A stretch of DNA of 64,000 nucleotides from Streptomyces spinosus (GTDB lineage: Bacteria > Actinomycetota > Actinomycetes > Streptomycetales > Streptomycetaceae). Position 1 is the first letter of the stretch. Every line of letters begins with the position of its first letter. The notes beneath the pieces were generated by a model that saw nothing but the letters and a program-made list of their open reading frames with translations, was not told where the DNA came from and made no database searches. The stretch covers positions 248,001 to 312,000 of the forward strand of contig NZ_JAINRC010000006.1 in the NCBI RefSeq assembly GCF_020400655.1, given 5' to 3'. Of this stretch, positions 35,443-43,704 are shown in pieces. The position numbers were made by a program, and so were the translations under genes.

Positions 35443-36456
35443 TCACGGTGTCTCGTGCGTGGCCGGGTCCGCGACGTCGGCGCGGCCCATGACCCGGAAC
35501 AGCAGGACCAGGGACGGCAGGATGAGGACGCCGGCCGCGCAGGCGACGCCGACGAGGACGACGAGGGTGGCGTGCGGCGCCGCCGCGTCCTGGACGGGCA
35601 GGTGGGTGCCGAGGAGGTAGGGGTACTGGGAGACGCCCCAGCCGCTGACGATGAGCGCGACGGCTGCCGCGGCGGTCGCGCGCAGGCCACGGGTCCGCCC
35701 GGCGCGCAGCAAGGCCAGGCCCAGCAGGCCGCAGAGGGCCGCGAGCAGGGCGAGCGGCAGAGCGCGGTGGCTGAGCTCGTGGAAGAGGCGGGGGGCGTCC
35801 GCCCGCAGGACGAAGACGCCCGCGATGCTGACGGCGCCGGTGACGACGCCCGCCGCGAGGGCCCGGTCGCGGAAGTACCGGGACAGGCGGGGGTCCCGGT
35901 GCCGGTCGGCGGCCACCGTCAGGTAGGTGGCCGCCAGGTAGGCGCAGGCCAGCACGGCGAGCACGCCGCCGAGGGCGCTGGTCGGGTTCAGCCAGCTGGT
36001 GACGGGGTCACCGTCGCCCCGGGCGGGCACGCGCCCGGAGGCCAGGGCGCCCGCGATCGAGCCGAAGCAGTAGGGCGTCAGCACGGAGGAGAACGCGAAC
36101 GCGGCGCCGTACACCCGCTGCTCGGGGGTGCGGATCGAGGCCTTGCGGAAGGCGAAGCCCGCTCCGCGCAGCACGATGCCGAGCGCGGCGATCCCCAGGG
36201 GGAGGTACAGCGTCGAGGTCAGCGCGGCGAACGCCGGCGGGAAGCCGCTCCACAGCATGACCAGGCAGTAGATCAGCCAGGTGTGGTTCGCCTCCCACAC
36301 CGGGGCGAGGGAGTCGTCGATCAGGTGGCGGGGTTCCCGGCCGCGCCCGGCCCCGCCCGCGATCAGGTCCCAGAACCCCGCCCCGAAGTCGGCGCCGCCC
36401 AGCACGCAGTAGGCGATCACCCCGATGAACAGGAACACCGCGACCAGGTCCGCCAT
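35443..36456 (-). CDS. cydB: Cytochrome bd oxidase subunit II
   Basis: The 337-residue membrane protein has about nine hydrophobic helices and the subunit II blocks LGGADFGAGFWDL, WEANHTWLIYCLVMLWSGFP and YGAAFAFSSVLTPYCFGSIAGAL. With CydA it forms the quinol oxidase that reduces O2 at low oxygen. It starts one base after the cydA stop, so both are co-transcribed; the cydDC assembly ABC genes are not in the window downstream. Confidence 0.95.
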   Translation of the reverse strand: MADLVAVFLFIGVIAYCVLGGADFGAGFWDLIAGGAGRGREPRHLIDDSLAPVWEANHTWLIYCLVMLWSGFPPAFAALTSTLYLPLGIAALGIVLRGAGFAFRKASIRTPEQRVYGAAFAFSSVLTPYCFGSIAGALASGRVPARGDGDPVTSWLNPTSALGGVLAVLACAYLAATYLTVAADRHRDPRLSRYFRDRALAAGVVTGAVSIAGVFVLRADAPRLFHELSHRALPLALLAALCGLLGLALLRAGRTRGLRATAAAAVALIVSGWGVSQYPYLLGTHLPVQDAAAPHATLVVLVGVACAAGVLILPSLVLLFRVMGRADVADPATHETP

Positions 36457-36457
36457 G

Positions 36458-37882
36458 TCAGGACGCCTTTCCCTCGGTGGTCCCGGCGGGGCGTTCGGGA
36501 CCGTAGGGCACGGACACGGCCTCGTCGCCCTGCTGCCGCCAGCGCCGTGTCATGGACCGCAGCACCCACAGGGCGGCGGCGCCGACGGCCAGGTAGAGCA
36601 GGAGGACGGCACCGAAGAAGGGCCACAGGTCGCCCCGGGTGGCCACCGCGTCCCGGGTCAGCAGGTGGCCGACGACGATCCAGGGCTGGCGGCCGACCTC
36701 GGTGACCACCCAGCCGCTCTCCAGGCAGAGGATCGCCACGAGGCCGCACACGGCGGCGGACCGCAGGAACCAGCGGTCGGTCGCGAGGGTGTGCCGGCGG
36801 CGCCACCACAGCCAGGCGAACCAGAGGGCGACGGCGAGCATGAGGAAGGAGGTCCCGACCATGATGTCGAACGCCCAGTGGACGATGTTCGCCTGCGCGT
36901 CGGTAGGCCGGACGTCCGCCGGGACGGCCTCGAGCCCCTTGATGGTGGTCGAGGGTCTGAAGCCGGCCAGCAGGGACGCCATGTCGGGGATCTCGATGCC
37001 GTAGCGCACCTTGCCGTCGACCAGGACGCCGCCGAGGGTCTCGGGGACGTGCGAGCCGGTGTCGGGCAGCAGTTCCAGGGCCGCGAACTTCGCCGGTTCG
37101 TCGTCGAAGACCTGCCGGGCGATGGTGTCGCCGACGATGATCTGCACCGGCAGCGCGCAGGCCGCGGTGACGAAGCCGGTGAGGAATCCGACCCGGTGGT
37201 AGCGGTCGCGCCGGCCGCGCAGCATGCCCACCGCGTAGACGCCGGCCACGACGAATCCGGCGACGATGTACGCCGCGATCAGCATGTGCCAGAACTCCAG
37301 CCAGAAGGCGCCGTTGAAGAACACCTCGACGGGCCGGACGGCGACCACCCTGCCGTGCTCGACGGTGATGCCGCCGGGCTGGTTCATCCAGGCGTTGGCG
37401 GCGACGACCGAGGCGGTCCCGCCGACGCCGGCCAGGGACACGGGCACCCCGGTCCAGAAGTGCGCCCAGGGCGGCATCCGGTCCCAGCCGTAGATGTAGA
37501 GGGCCACGAAGATCGCTTCGAGGAAGAAGAACAGGCCCTCGATGGCGAAGGGGAAGCCGAAGGCGGAGCCGTAGTCGCCCATGAGCCGGGGCCACAGGAT
37601 GCCCAGTTCGAAGGAGAGGACGGTCCCGGTGATGGCACCGACCGCGAACAGCACGGCGGCCACCTTCGACCAGCGTCGGGCGAGCCGCAGCGCCTCGGCG
37701 TCCCCCTTGCGCAGACCCCGCCAGTGCGCGATCAGCATGAGGGTGGTCAGGGCGACACCGAACGGCACGAGGATGATGTGGAACCCGAGGGTGAAGGCCA
37801 TCTGCTCGCGGGCGGGCAGCAGTTGCGCGGGGTCCGCGGCGGCCGGTGCGGGCAGGGAGGCGAGAACGCCGGCGATCGTCAT
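36458..37882 (-). CDS. cydA: Cytochrome bd oxidase subunit I
   Basis: The 474-residue protein has the heme-ligand region QMAFTLGFHIILVPFGVAL near the N-terminus, a GWDRMPPWAHF loop, the second His-containing helix FWLEFWHMLIAAYI, the Q-loop region, and the signature GWVVTEVGRQPWIVVG near the C-terminus. The Q-loop looks like the short type. CydA carries hemes b558, b595 and d and oxidises quinol. It lies 6 bases after a molybdopterin-oxidoreductase fragment, in a minus-strand operon that also holds a YoaK-like gene and a hydrolase remnant, an unusual context for cydAB. Confidence 0.95.
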   Translation of the reverse strand: MTIAGVLASLPAPAAADPAQLLPAREQMAFTLGFHIILVPFGVALTTLMLIAHWRGLRKGDAEALRLARRWSKVAAVLFAVGAITGTVLSFELGILWPRLMGDYGSAFGFPFAIEGLFFFLEAIFVALYIYGWDRMPPWAHFWTGVPVSLAGVGGTASVVAANAWMNQPGGITVEHGRVVAVRPVEVFFNGAFWLEFWHMLIAAYIVAGFVVAGVYAVGMLRGRRDRYHRVGFLTGFVTAACALPVQIIVGDTIARQVFDDEPAKFAALELLPDTGSHVPETLGGVLVDGKVRYGIEIPDMASLLAGFRPSTTIKGLEAVPADVRPTDAQANIVHWAFDIMVGTSFLMLAVALWFAWLWWRRRHTLATDRWFLRSAAVCGLVAILCLESGWVVTEVGRQPWIVVGHLLTRDAVATRGDLWPFFGAVLLLYLAVGAAALWVLRSMTRRWRQQGDEAVSVPYGPERPAGTTEGKAS

Positions 37883-37888
37883 GGCCGG

Positions 37889-38167
37889 TCACCCCTCGGC
37901 ACTGGGCGCGACCCGCACCCTGATGTTCTTCATCGGGGGCTGGTCGCTCCGTCTGCTGTAGTCGCTCGCGGCGACCGGGGCGTTCATCTCCGGCGAGTAC
38001 CCGGCGGCGCAGCCCCCAGGCACGCCGTACCCGATCGCCGTGTACCGCTTGAGCCGCCGCCGGCTGCCGTCGCGGGCGGTGACGGTGATGGTTGCCGAGC
38101 GGCCGACCGCGCCGTCCTGCGGGTGCGGGTGCGGGTGCGGTGTCGGGTCGACCTCGGATGCGGTCAT
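37889..38167 (-). pseudogene. C-terminal fragment of a molybdopterin oxidoreductase (FdhF/YdeP-like)
   Basis: The 92-codon frame from ATG 38167 contains ATITVTARDGSRRRLKRYTA, GYGVPGGCAAGYSPEMNA and DYSRRSDQPPMKNIRVRV, which resemble the last ~70 residues (MopB_CT domain) of formate-dehydrogenase-like molybdopterin enzymes. The catalytic and cofactor-binding rest is missing. The first ~24 residues are not from that family and include an (HP)3 run coded by a GTGCGG-type hexanucleotide repeat. It is probably a deletion remnant, although the frame is intact and sits tightly between a YoaK-like gene and cydA, so it may still be translated. Confidence 0.7.
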
Positions 38168-38232
38168 GTCGTGCGCTCTCTTCGTCGGATCGGGCCGTGC
38201 CTCGGAAACGGGATGCCCCAGCGGGCTCAGGG

Positions 38233-38928
38233 CTACGGCGGGGCGGCGGCCGGGCGGGTCGGCGCGCTCGGCCAGGTCGCCGCCAGCGCCGCGGTGACGA
38301 GCAGGGCCGGCACGAGCGGGGCCCCGGGGCGCAGCCAGCGGTGGACGGCGCCCTCGACCGCCGCCCCGGCGATCAGCGCGGCCACGATGCCGACGCTGCG
38401 GGTCCGCAGGCGCCCCCGGGTGGCGAGCACCGTGACGGTCGTGGTGAGCAGGCCCGTCAGATAGGCGGTGGTGACCTCGCTGCCGGCGGTGACCCGGACA
38501 CTGCCGTTCTGGCACCCCATGGCGAGGGCCGTGAGGAACAGCAGCGAAGTGCGGGCGGCGCCGTGCGGTGCCGTGTGCCAGCCCAGCCAGCCGCAGACCA
38601 CCAGCCACAGCAGCAGGGCCTCCAGGAGCAGGCCGCCCCGGATGCCCCTGCCCCGGAGCCGGCCCCGGCCGGCCGCCACCACAGCGCCGGCCGCCGCCCC
38701 GACGACATAGCCGAGCAGGGCTACGGCGACGAGGCGGGCGGCGGCCAGGTGGGCGTCGCCCAGGTGCAGGCCGAGGAGCGCGGAGTTGGCCGTGACGACG
38801 CTGGTGAAGACGCCGTCGAGGGCGAGGAACCCGAAGGCGTTCGCCGCTCCGGCCGCCAGGGTCAGCAGGTGCCGGGTGACCCCGCTCCGCCCGGGCCACG
38901 GGGACCGGTCGAGGCTGGGCGCGGTCAC
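38233..38928 (-). CDS. YoaK/DUF1275-family membrane protein
   Basis: GTG 38928 overlaps the stop of the hydrolase remnant (GTGA). The 231-residue protein has about six hydrophobic helices and the DUF1275 blocks HLLTLAAGAANAFGFLALDG, FTSVVTANSALLGLHL, FLTALAMGCQNGSVR and TTAYLTGLLTTTV. The family is widespread, often near stress or redox genes; its transport substrate is unknown. It is the second member of the remnant-YoaK-fragment-cydAB run. Confidence 0.85.
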   Translation of the reverse strand: MTAPSLDRSPWPGRSGVTRHLLTLAAGAANAFGFLALDGVFTSVVTANSALLGLHLGDAHLAAARLVAVALLGYVVGAAAGAVVAAGRGRLRGRGIRGGLLLEALLLWLVVCGWLGWHTAPHGAARTSLLFLTALAMGCQNGSVRVTAGSEVTTAYLTGLLTTTVTVLATRGRLRTRSVGIVAALIAGAAVEGAVHRWLRPGAPLVPALLVTAALAATWPSAPTRPAAAPP

Positions 38929-39122
38929 TTGGCGAGGAACTCCGGCAGGGCGGTGTCGACTTCCTCCGGGTGGGTCCGGGCGATGGTGTGCGGGCCGCCC
39001 TCGACCGTCACGAACGTCAGGTCCTTGATCAGCCCGGGCACCACCGGACGGCCACTTCCGCGATGCTCGTAGTACAGGTCGAGCGACTCGGGGTTCACCC
39101 GGCCCACCGTCACGAATCCCAT
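38925..39122 (-). pseudogene. Alpha/beta hydrolase (chloroperoxidase-like) with internal deletion
   Basis: This 65-codon frame joins the normal start of a non-heme chloroperoxidase-type hydrolase (MGFVTVGRVNPESLDLYYEH, then GSGRPVV) directly to its normal end (IKDLTFVTVEGGPHTIARTH, then PEEVDTALPEFLAK, with the catalytic His). About 200 residues, including the oxyanion HG loop, the nucleophile elbow and the acid, are missing at the PVV/PGL junction. The frame is kept, so a short protein could still be made, but it cannot be an active hydrolase. Promoter sequence upstream appears intact and resembles that of the PrsW gene. Confidence 0.8.
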
Positions 39123-39180
39123 GACTCCCGCCTTCCGTCGGTTCTCCGCTGCTGTTGAGCCTTCCAGCGGTCCGGCCGTT

Positions 39181-39201
39181 CCGCATCACATGAACGTGCG
39201 A
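39181..39201 (-). promoter_or_regulatory. Promoter element shared with the PrsW gene
   Basis: On the minus strand this reads TCGCA-CGTTCA-TGTGATGCGG, 58-59 bases before the hydrolase-remnant start. The same element, with the central six bases reverse-complemented (TGAACG), lies 57-58 bases before the PrsW start at 43705-43725. Equal spacing and orientation suggest a common regulator or sigma factor. Confidence 0.55.
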
Positions 39202-39310
39202 GGCGCGGGGCGGGGGCAGGAGCGGTGGCGGGCCGGCTACGGCACCCGGTGGTCGGGGCAGTAGCCGAGGCCGGCTGCCCGTCGGTGTGCCTCGATGGCA
39301 CGGCTCTCGT

Positions 39311-39361
39311 GAGGTGACACGGGGCGCGAGGTGACACGGGGCGCGAGGCGACAGGGGGCCG
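39311..39361. repeat. 17-bp tandem repeat, three units
   Basis: Units 39311-39327 and 39328-39344 are identical (GAGGTGACACGGGGCGC); 39345-39361 is a diverged third copy. It lies in the 294-bp gap between the hydrolase remnant and the SDR gene, which otherwise holds no gene. Confidence 0.85.
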
Positions 39362-39416
39362 TCCGCGAGCTGACGCCGAGCCCGCCGGCGTGCGCGACGC
39401 CCCGTGACGGGTGCCG

Positions 39417-40316
39417 TCAGGCGTCGGCCGGGTGGACGGTCAGCAGGTCGTCCAGGCCGATCCGGGTCAGGAACTCGCGGCGGATCCGGTCGGCGGTCTC
39501 CGAGACCTCCTCGGAGCCGTCGTTCGCCGGGTCGATGTGGACCCGGAAGGGGCGCTCGCCGTCGGGCAGGGCCACGATCCGGGCGATCTCGTCGGAGACC
39601 AGCGAGGCCTCGGCGCCCTCGGGGGCGAGCGCCGCGAGCTTCCGGGAGACCTGCTGGAGCAGTCCCGGGTACCTGCTCTCGTACTCCGCCTCGACGGCGC
39701 CGTCGGCCGGGTGGCCGGAGTGGGCGAAGTGGTTGGTGCCGCTGGTGAAGGAGCCGGGCACGACGATCGAGGTCTCGACGCCCCAGCGGGCGAGTTCGCC
39801 GGCGTAGCTGACCGCGAGGGAGTCCATCGCGGCCTTGGCGGCGAAGTAGGGGGCGAGGTAGGGCGGGGTGCCGCCCTTGACGCTGGAGCTGGAGACCCAC
39901 ACGACCAGGCCCCGGCCGGCCCGGCGCAGGTGCGGCAGGGCGGCCCGGTTGACCCGCTGCGTGGACAGCACGTTGACGTCGTACAGCTGCGCCAGCTGCT
40001 CCGGGGTGAAGGCCTCGGCCGGACCGGTGACCATGTGACCTGCGTTGTGGATCACGACGTCGATACGGCCGTGCTCCCCGATCACCCGCTTGACGGCCGC
40101 GTCGACGGAGTCGTCGGAGTTGACGTCCAGTTCGACGGAGCGCAGGTCGACACCGTGTTCCGCGGCGTAGTCGGCGGCGGCGCGGACCTGCGGCGCGTTC
40201 CGGCCGGTGGTCTCCCGCATCCCGGCGTACACGGTGTTGCCGGCGTCGGCGAGGGCGCGTGCGGTGAGCGCGCCGAAGCCGCTGGAGGCACCGGTGATGA
40301 CGACGATCCTGCTCAT
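39417..40316 (-). CDS. Short-chain dehydrogenase/reductase
   Basis: The 299-residue classical-type SDR has the NAD(P) motif TGASSGFG near the N-terminus, NAGHMV, the Ser of WVSSSSVKGG and the YFAAK active site with Tyr and Lys. The ATG is preceded by GAGGAGATTCCC. Length and the LVxxIAxxAExP-like C-terminal region fit oxidoreductases acting on alcohols or ketones. It follows the SDR at 40407 on the same strand with 90 bases between, so both may be controlled from the operator region at 41.2 kb. Confidence 0.92.
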   Translation of the reverse strand: MSRIVVITGASSGFGALTARALADAGNTVYAGMRETTGRNAPQVRAAADYAAEHGVDLRSVELDVNSDDSVDAAVKRVIGEHGRIDVVIHNAGHMVTGPAEAFTPEQLAQLYDVNVLSTQRVNRAALPHLRRAGRGLVVWVSSSSVKGGTPPYLAPYFAAKAAMDSLAVSYAGELARWGVETSIVVPGSFTSGTNHFAHSGHPADGAVEAEYESRYPGLLQQVSRKLAALAPEGAEASLVSDEIARIVALPDGERPFRVHIDPANDGSEEVSETADRIRREFLTRIGLDDLLTVHPADA

Positions 40317-40406
40317 GGGAATCTCCTCGACCGCGGGGCGGACTGGCGAAGGGCTGGGGCGGGTGGAGGTGGGGGCGTTGAGGGGGGCGGGAAGGGGCGC
40401 CGGGTG

Positions 40407-41144
40407 TCAGGCGATGCCGCCGTTGGCGTAGATGGTCTGACCGTTGATCCAGCGGGCCGGCCCGGCCAGGAAGGCGACGGCCTCCGCGATGTCCTCGGGG
40501 GTGCCGAGCCGCTCCAGCGGGGCCGCGTTGGCGAGGTTGTCGAGCGCCGCCTGGTCCTTGCCCTCGAGGAACAGCGGGGTGGCGGTGGGGCCGGGGGCGA
40601 CGGCGTTGACGGTGATGTCCTTGCCCCGCAGCTCACGGGCGAGCACCAGGGTCATCGCCTCGACCGCGCCCTTGCTTGCGGCGTAGGCGCCGTAGGTGGG
40701 GAACTGGAGCCGGGTCAGGGAGGAGGAGACGTTGATCAGCGCGCCACCGCGGCGCAGCCGGCGGGCCGCCTGCTGGGAGACGACGAAGGTGCCGCGGATG
40801 TTGGTGCGGTGCATACGGTCCAGGTCGTCCAGGTCCAGCGTGGCGATCGGCGACAGGAGCATGATGCCCGCCGAGTTGACGACGACGTCGATGCCGCCGA
40901 ACTCCGCCTCCACGGCTTCGAAGGCCGCGGCCATGGCGACCTCGTCGGCCACGTCGCCGCCCACCGCGATCGCCTTGCCGCCGCGGGCCCTGACGGCCTC
41001 GACGGCCTCGACGGCCCTGGCCTTGTTGCCCGCGTAGTGCACTGCCACGGCGACACCGTCCTGGGCCAGGCGGTCGACCACGGCCCGGCCGATGCCTCCG
41101 GTACCGCCGGTGACCAGTGCGACGCGGGTCTTCGTTTCGGTCAT
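40407..41144 (-). CDS. Short-chain dehydrogenase/reductase (FabG-like)
   Basis: ATG 41144 follows GAAGGAGTG. The 245-residue protein has TGGTGGIG, NSAGIM, the Ser of INVSSSLTR and YGAYAASKGAVEAM, and ends with the WINGQTIYANGGIA block typical of the 3-oxoacyl-ACP-reductase-like group. It would use NAD(P)H on a small carbonyl or alcohol. Two operator-like dyads lie just upstream and match those before the tetR gene at 42712, so this gene is a likely target of that repressor. Confidence 0.92.
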   Translation of the reverse strand: MTETKTRVALVTGGTGGIGRAVVDRLAQDGVAVAVHYAGNKARAVEAVEAVRARGGKAIAVGGDVADEVAMAAAFEAVEAEFGGIDVVVNSAGIMLLSPIATLDLDDLDRMHRTNIRGTFVVSQQAARRLRRGGALINVSSSLTRLQFPTYGAYAASKGAVEAMTLVLARELRGKDITVNAVAPGPTATPLFLEGKDQAALDNLANAAPLERLGTPEDIAEAVAFLAGPARWINGQTIYANGGIA

Positions 41145-41213
41145 CGTGACCACTCCTTCATGTGAGGGCAAGGCGCCGGACCCGGCGGATGACATCGCCG
41201 ATCTCGGCCCTGC

Positions 41214-41228
41214 GTTATCGACGATAAC
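41214..41228. promoter_or_regulatory. TetR-type operator, site 1 (SDR promoter)
   Basis: Perfect 15-base palindrome GTTATCG-A-CGATAAC, 70 bases upstream of the SDR start. It is a striking AT-rich island. Related sites occur at 41259-41273 and before the tetR gene. Confidence 0.7.
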
Positions 41229-41258
41229 AAGGCGCCGGAATGATGGCAACGTCTTTTT

Positions 41259-41273
41259 GTGAGCGTCGATAAC
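41259..41273. promoter_or_regulatory. TetR-type operator, site 2 (SDR promoter)
   Basis: GTGAGCG-T-CGATAAC: the right arm is identical to site 1, the left arm matches 5 of 7. It is 13/15 identical to GCGAGCG-T-CGATCAC at 42674-42688 in front of tetR. The centres of sites 1 and 2 are 45 bp apart. Confidence 0.6.
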
Positions 41274-41483
41274 AACCGCCGCGAGCGGTGCCGGGACGGG
41301 CCGGGACAGGGAGCACGTGGACACGAGGGACCCGCCCGCCGGGGGCACCCCGAACGAGCGGAGGGCGGGGCGAACACCACCGGATGCCGGCCGTGCCGGG
41401 CAGCTTCGGACGAAGGGCCCGGACAGAGGTCTCACACAGCTGGGTCAGACAGCTGACTCGGACAGCTCGCTCAGACAGCCGGC

Positions 41484-41879
41484 TCAGACAGTGGGTTCCA
41501 GGGACGGTTCCCCGGACGGCGGACGGAAGATGCCCATGAGATCGGCGTCGAACAGCCGGTCCTTGGCGATGAAGGACTCGATTCCCGCCTGCTCCAGCTC
41601 CTCCGCGGACCAGAACGACTGCTCGGTGGAGGTCAGCACGATCCGGGGCGGCTGTTCCTCCTCGCGCAGCATCCGCGCGACGGCCACGCCGTCACGGTCG
41701 GGGAGATGCAGGTCGAGCAGCAGTCCGTCCGGGCGGTGGGCACGCACCGCCGCCAGAGCCGACGCGCCGTCCTCCGACTCCGCGACGACGTGCAGACCAC
41801 GCGCGGTCAGCAGCAGCCTGGCGATGCGGCGGAATCCCGGGTCGTCGTCCACGACCACGATGTTGACGGACATGCTCAC
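41484..41879 (-). CDS. Stand-alone response-regulator receiver
   Basis: The 131-residue product (GTG 41879, or ATG 41873) is a single receiver domain: acidic pocket VVVDDDPG, phospho-acceptor Asp in LLLDLHLPDRDG, Thr in VLTST and Lys in FIAKDRLF. There is no DNA-binding or enzymatic output domain. Such proteins pass phosphate to or titrate other two-component parts. No kinase is adjacent; the nearest is at 60 kb. Confidence 0.88.
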   Translation of the reverse strand: MSMSVNIVVVDDDPGFRRIARLLLTARGLHVVAESEDGASALAAVRAHRPDGLLLDLHLPDRDGVAVARMLREEEQPPRIVLTSTEQSFWSAEELEQAGIESFIAKDRLFDADLMGIFRPPSGEPSLEPTV

Positions 41880-42129
41880 CAGAATGCCTCGTGCTCCGAG
41901 TGCTGAACCATAGGGTCAGCCCCACGTTACCGCTCGGCGCGGAAGGGGGTTTCCGCGCGCAGCGAGGCGCCCCGGCCGGCGCACCCGGTCCCGGCCCCTG
42001 GGGATACCCCCACCACCGCGGGGCGGGGCGTGGGGGCGGCTCCATCGCGGCGCGGGCGAGCGGCGGCGATCCTGGTACCGGACGCACTCTCCTCGCGGCC
42101 GGCCCAGGACCCGAAACGGCAGACGCGGC

Positions 42130-42606
42130 ATGCTACGAATCCCGAGGATCCCCTTGCTGTGGGTGATCTGCGCCCTGGTGGCCCTGTGGCTGTCGGTCAT
42201 CTGCTACTTCATCCACGAAGAGGGCGGCGGGGCCCCGGCCGACCGGGGGGCGAGCAGCGTCGGCGCGCTGCGGACCGCCGCGACGGCGGCCGTCCGCGCC
42301 CGGGACCCCGCCGCCTTCCAGCGTCTGTTCGCGCCGGACGACGCCGGCCCCCGGTACGCGAGCCGGTACCTCACCCGGCTCCTCGCCCACCCGGTCGCCG
42401 GCCTGCACCTCGCGACGCGGCCCTACCAGGGCCTGCGCCACCTGGTCCTGCGGGGCACGTCGGGCGGGCGTACGGTCTGCTCGGCCTGGACGATCCAGCG
42501 GTACGGCGCCCGAAGCGTCCTGAGCGCCGTACCGCCACTGGCCGACGTGTGCGGCGCTACGGTGCCGCCGGGAGGTGCGCACGTCACCCGCGTGGATGTC
42601 CAGTAA
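42130..42606 (+). CDS. Membrane-anchored small protein, unknown function
   Basis: The 158-residue product has one N-terminal transmembrane helix (IPLLWVICALVALWLSVICY) and an extracytoplasmic part with helices TAATAAVRARDPAAFQRLFA, then strands LVLRGTSGGRTVCSAWTIQR and PPLADVCGATVPPGG. The helix-then-sheet pattern is like NTF2-type domains on membrane stalks, a weak suggestion. Two Cys may pair. It is a single gene before tetR. Confidence 0.7.
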   Translation: MLRIPRIPLLWVICALVALWLSVICYFIHEEGGGAPADRGASSVGALRTAATAAVRARDPAAFQRLFAPDDAGPRYASRYLTRLLAHPVAGLHLATRPYQGLRHLVLRGTSGGRTVCSAWTIQRYGARSVLSAVPPLADVCGATVPPGGAHVTRVDVQ

Positions 42607-42673
42607 GCCGCCGCGTACTCTCTGCCGGGCGCCCGCCGGCAAGGTCACGTCCTCACCGGCGGCACGAAGCCGT

Positions 42674-42711
42674 GCGAGCGTCGATCACAGTTAACCGTTA
42701 TCATTGATTGC
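42674..42711. promoter_or_regulatory. Operator region of tetR (two sites)
   Basis: Site A, GCGAGCG-T-CGATCAC (42674-42688), matches SDR site 2 at 13/15. Site B, GTTATCA-T-TGATTGC (42697-42711), keeps the GTTATC arm of SDR site 1 and abuts the tetR start codon. The pattern fits autorepression plus control of the SDR genes. Confidence 0.6.
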
Positions 42712-43461
42712 ATGACAGCACCCGACACGATCCCGCAGCCGCGCGAGCGGATCCTGCGGGCAGCGGCCGACCTGCTCGCGAAAGGCGGACGGGAGGCGGT
42801 CTCCACGCGTTCCGTCAGCGCGGCCGCAGGGGTACAGGCCCAGACCATCTACCGGCAGTTCGGCGACATGCAGGGGCTCCTCGACGAGGTCGCCCAGCGG
42901 GGCTTCGCCTCCTATCTCGCCGAGAAGCAGGCCAACCTCGCCTCCGGTGACGCGGTCGACCAACTGCGGCACGGCTGGGATCTGCACGTGGCCTTCGGGC
43001 TCGCCAACCCGGCCCTCTACCGGCTGCTGTACACCGACCCCCGGCCGGGCGAGGGCGCCACGGTCATGGGCGAGGCCTACGACATCCTGGTGCGGCTCGT
43101 CACCCGCGTCGCCGAGGCGGGCCGGCTGCGCATGAGCGTCGAGGCCGCGGCCGCGATGATCCACGCGGCGGGCATCGGCGTGACCGTCACGCTGATCAGC
43201 GCGAGCGCCGCCGGGCGGCTCGCCGAGCACGAGGGCCTGTCGGAGAACACGCGGGACGCCGTCCTCGCGGCCCTGATCGCGGACGACCGGGACACCGGCG
43301 CGGCCGAGTCGCGCGCCGATCGTGGCGCCCGGCACGCCGTGGCGCTCAAGGCCCTGCTCGACGAGGAGGACGGCCGGCAGCCCCTCACCCCGGGCGAGCA
43401 CCTGCTGCTCACCGAATGGCTCACCCGCCTGGCCAACAGGCCGGGCGCCGACGACGACTGA
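42712..43461 (+). CDS. TetR-family transcriptional regulator
   Basis: The 249-residue protein has a TetR HTH at the N-terminus (RILRAAADLLAKGGREAVST then VSAAAGVQAQTIYRQFGDMQ), with the QTIYRQF recognition helix, and a helical ligand domain with a TetR_C-like pattern (ANPALYRLLYTDPRPGEGA). The start codon overlaps an operator-like site. Matching sites in front of the SDR at 40407 suggest it represses those dehydrogenases until it binds a small molecule, perhaps their substrate. Confidence 0.92.
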   Translation: MTAPDTIPQPRERILRAAADLLAKGGREAVSTRSVSAAAGVQAQTIYRQFGDMQGLLDEVAQRGFASYLAEKQANLASGDAVDQLRHGWDLHVAFGLANPALYRLLYTDPRPGEGATVMGEAYDILVRLVTRVAEAGRLRMSVEAAAAMIHAAGIGVTVTLISASAAGRLAEHEGLSENTRDAVLAALIADDRDTGAAESRADRGARHAVALKALLDEEDGRQPLTPGEHLLLTEWLTRLANRPGADDD

Positions 43462-43704
43462 TGCCATCAGGCGGCGTTCGCCCCGGCCGGGCCCCCTGAT
43501 TGCGCTGTGCCACGGCGGCGGGCAGCACAAGACGGCTCCCGGAGTCCTTCGCCCGCCATCCGAGCTGTCTCGGCAGCACCGTGCCCGCCACACCCGCGCA
43601 ACGACCTCCGCCGCCCGCTGCCCGCTCCGTTGACCGCAAGGGGCACGCGCGCCCGCTGTCACACGGCCCGGCACACAGGCGTTCGGCCTCCGCGGGCGCC
43701 ATGT

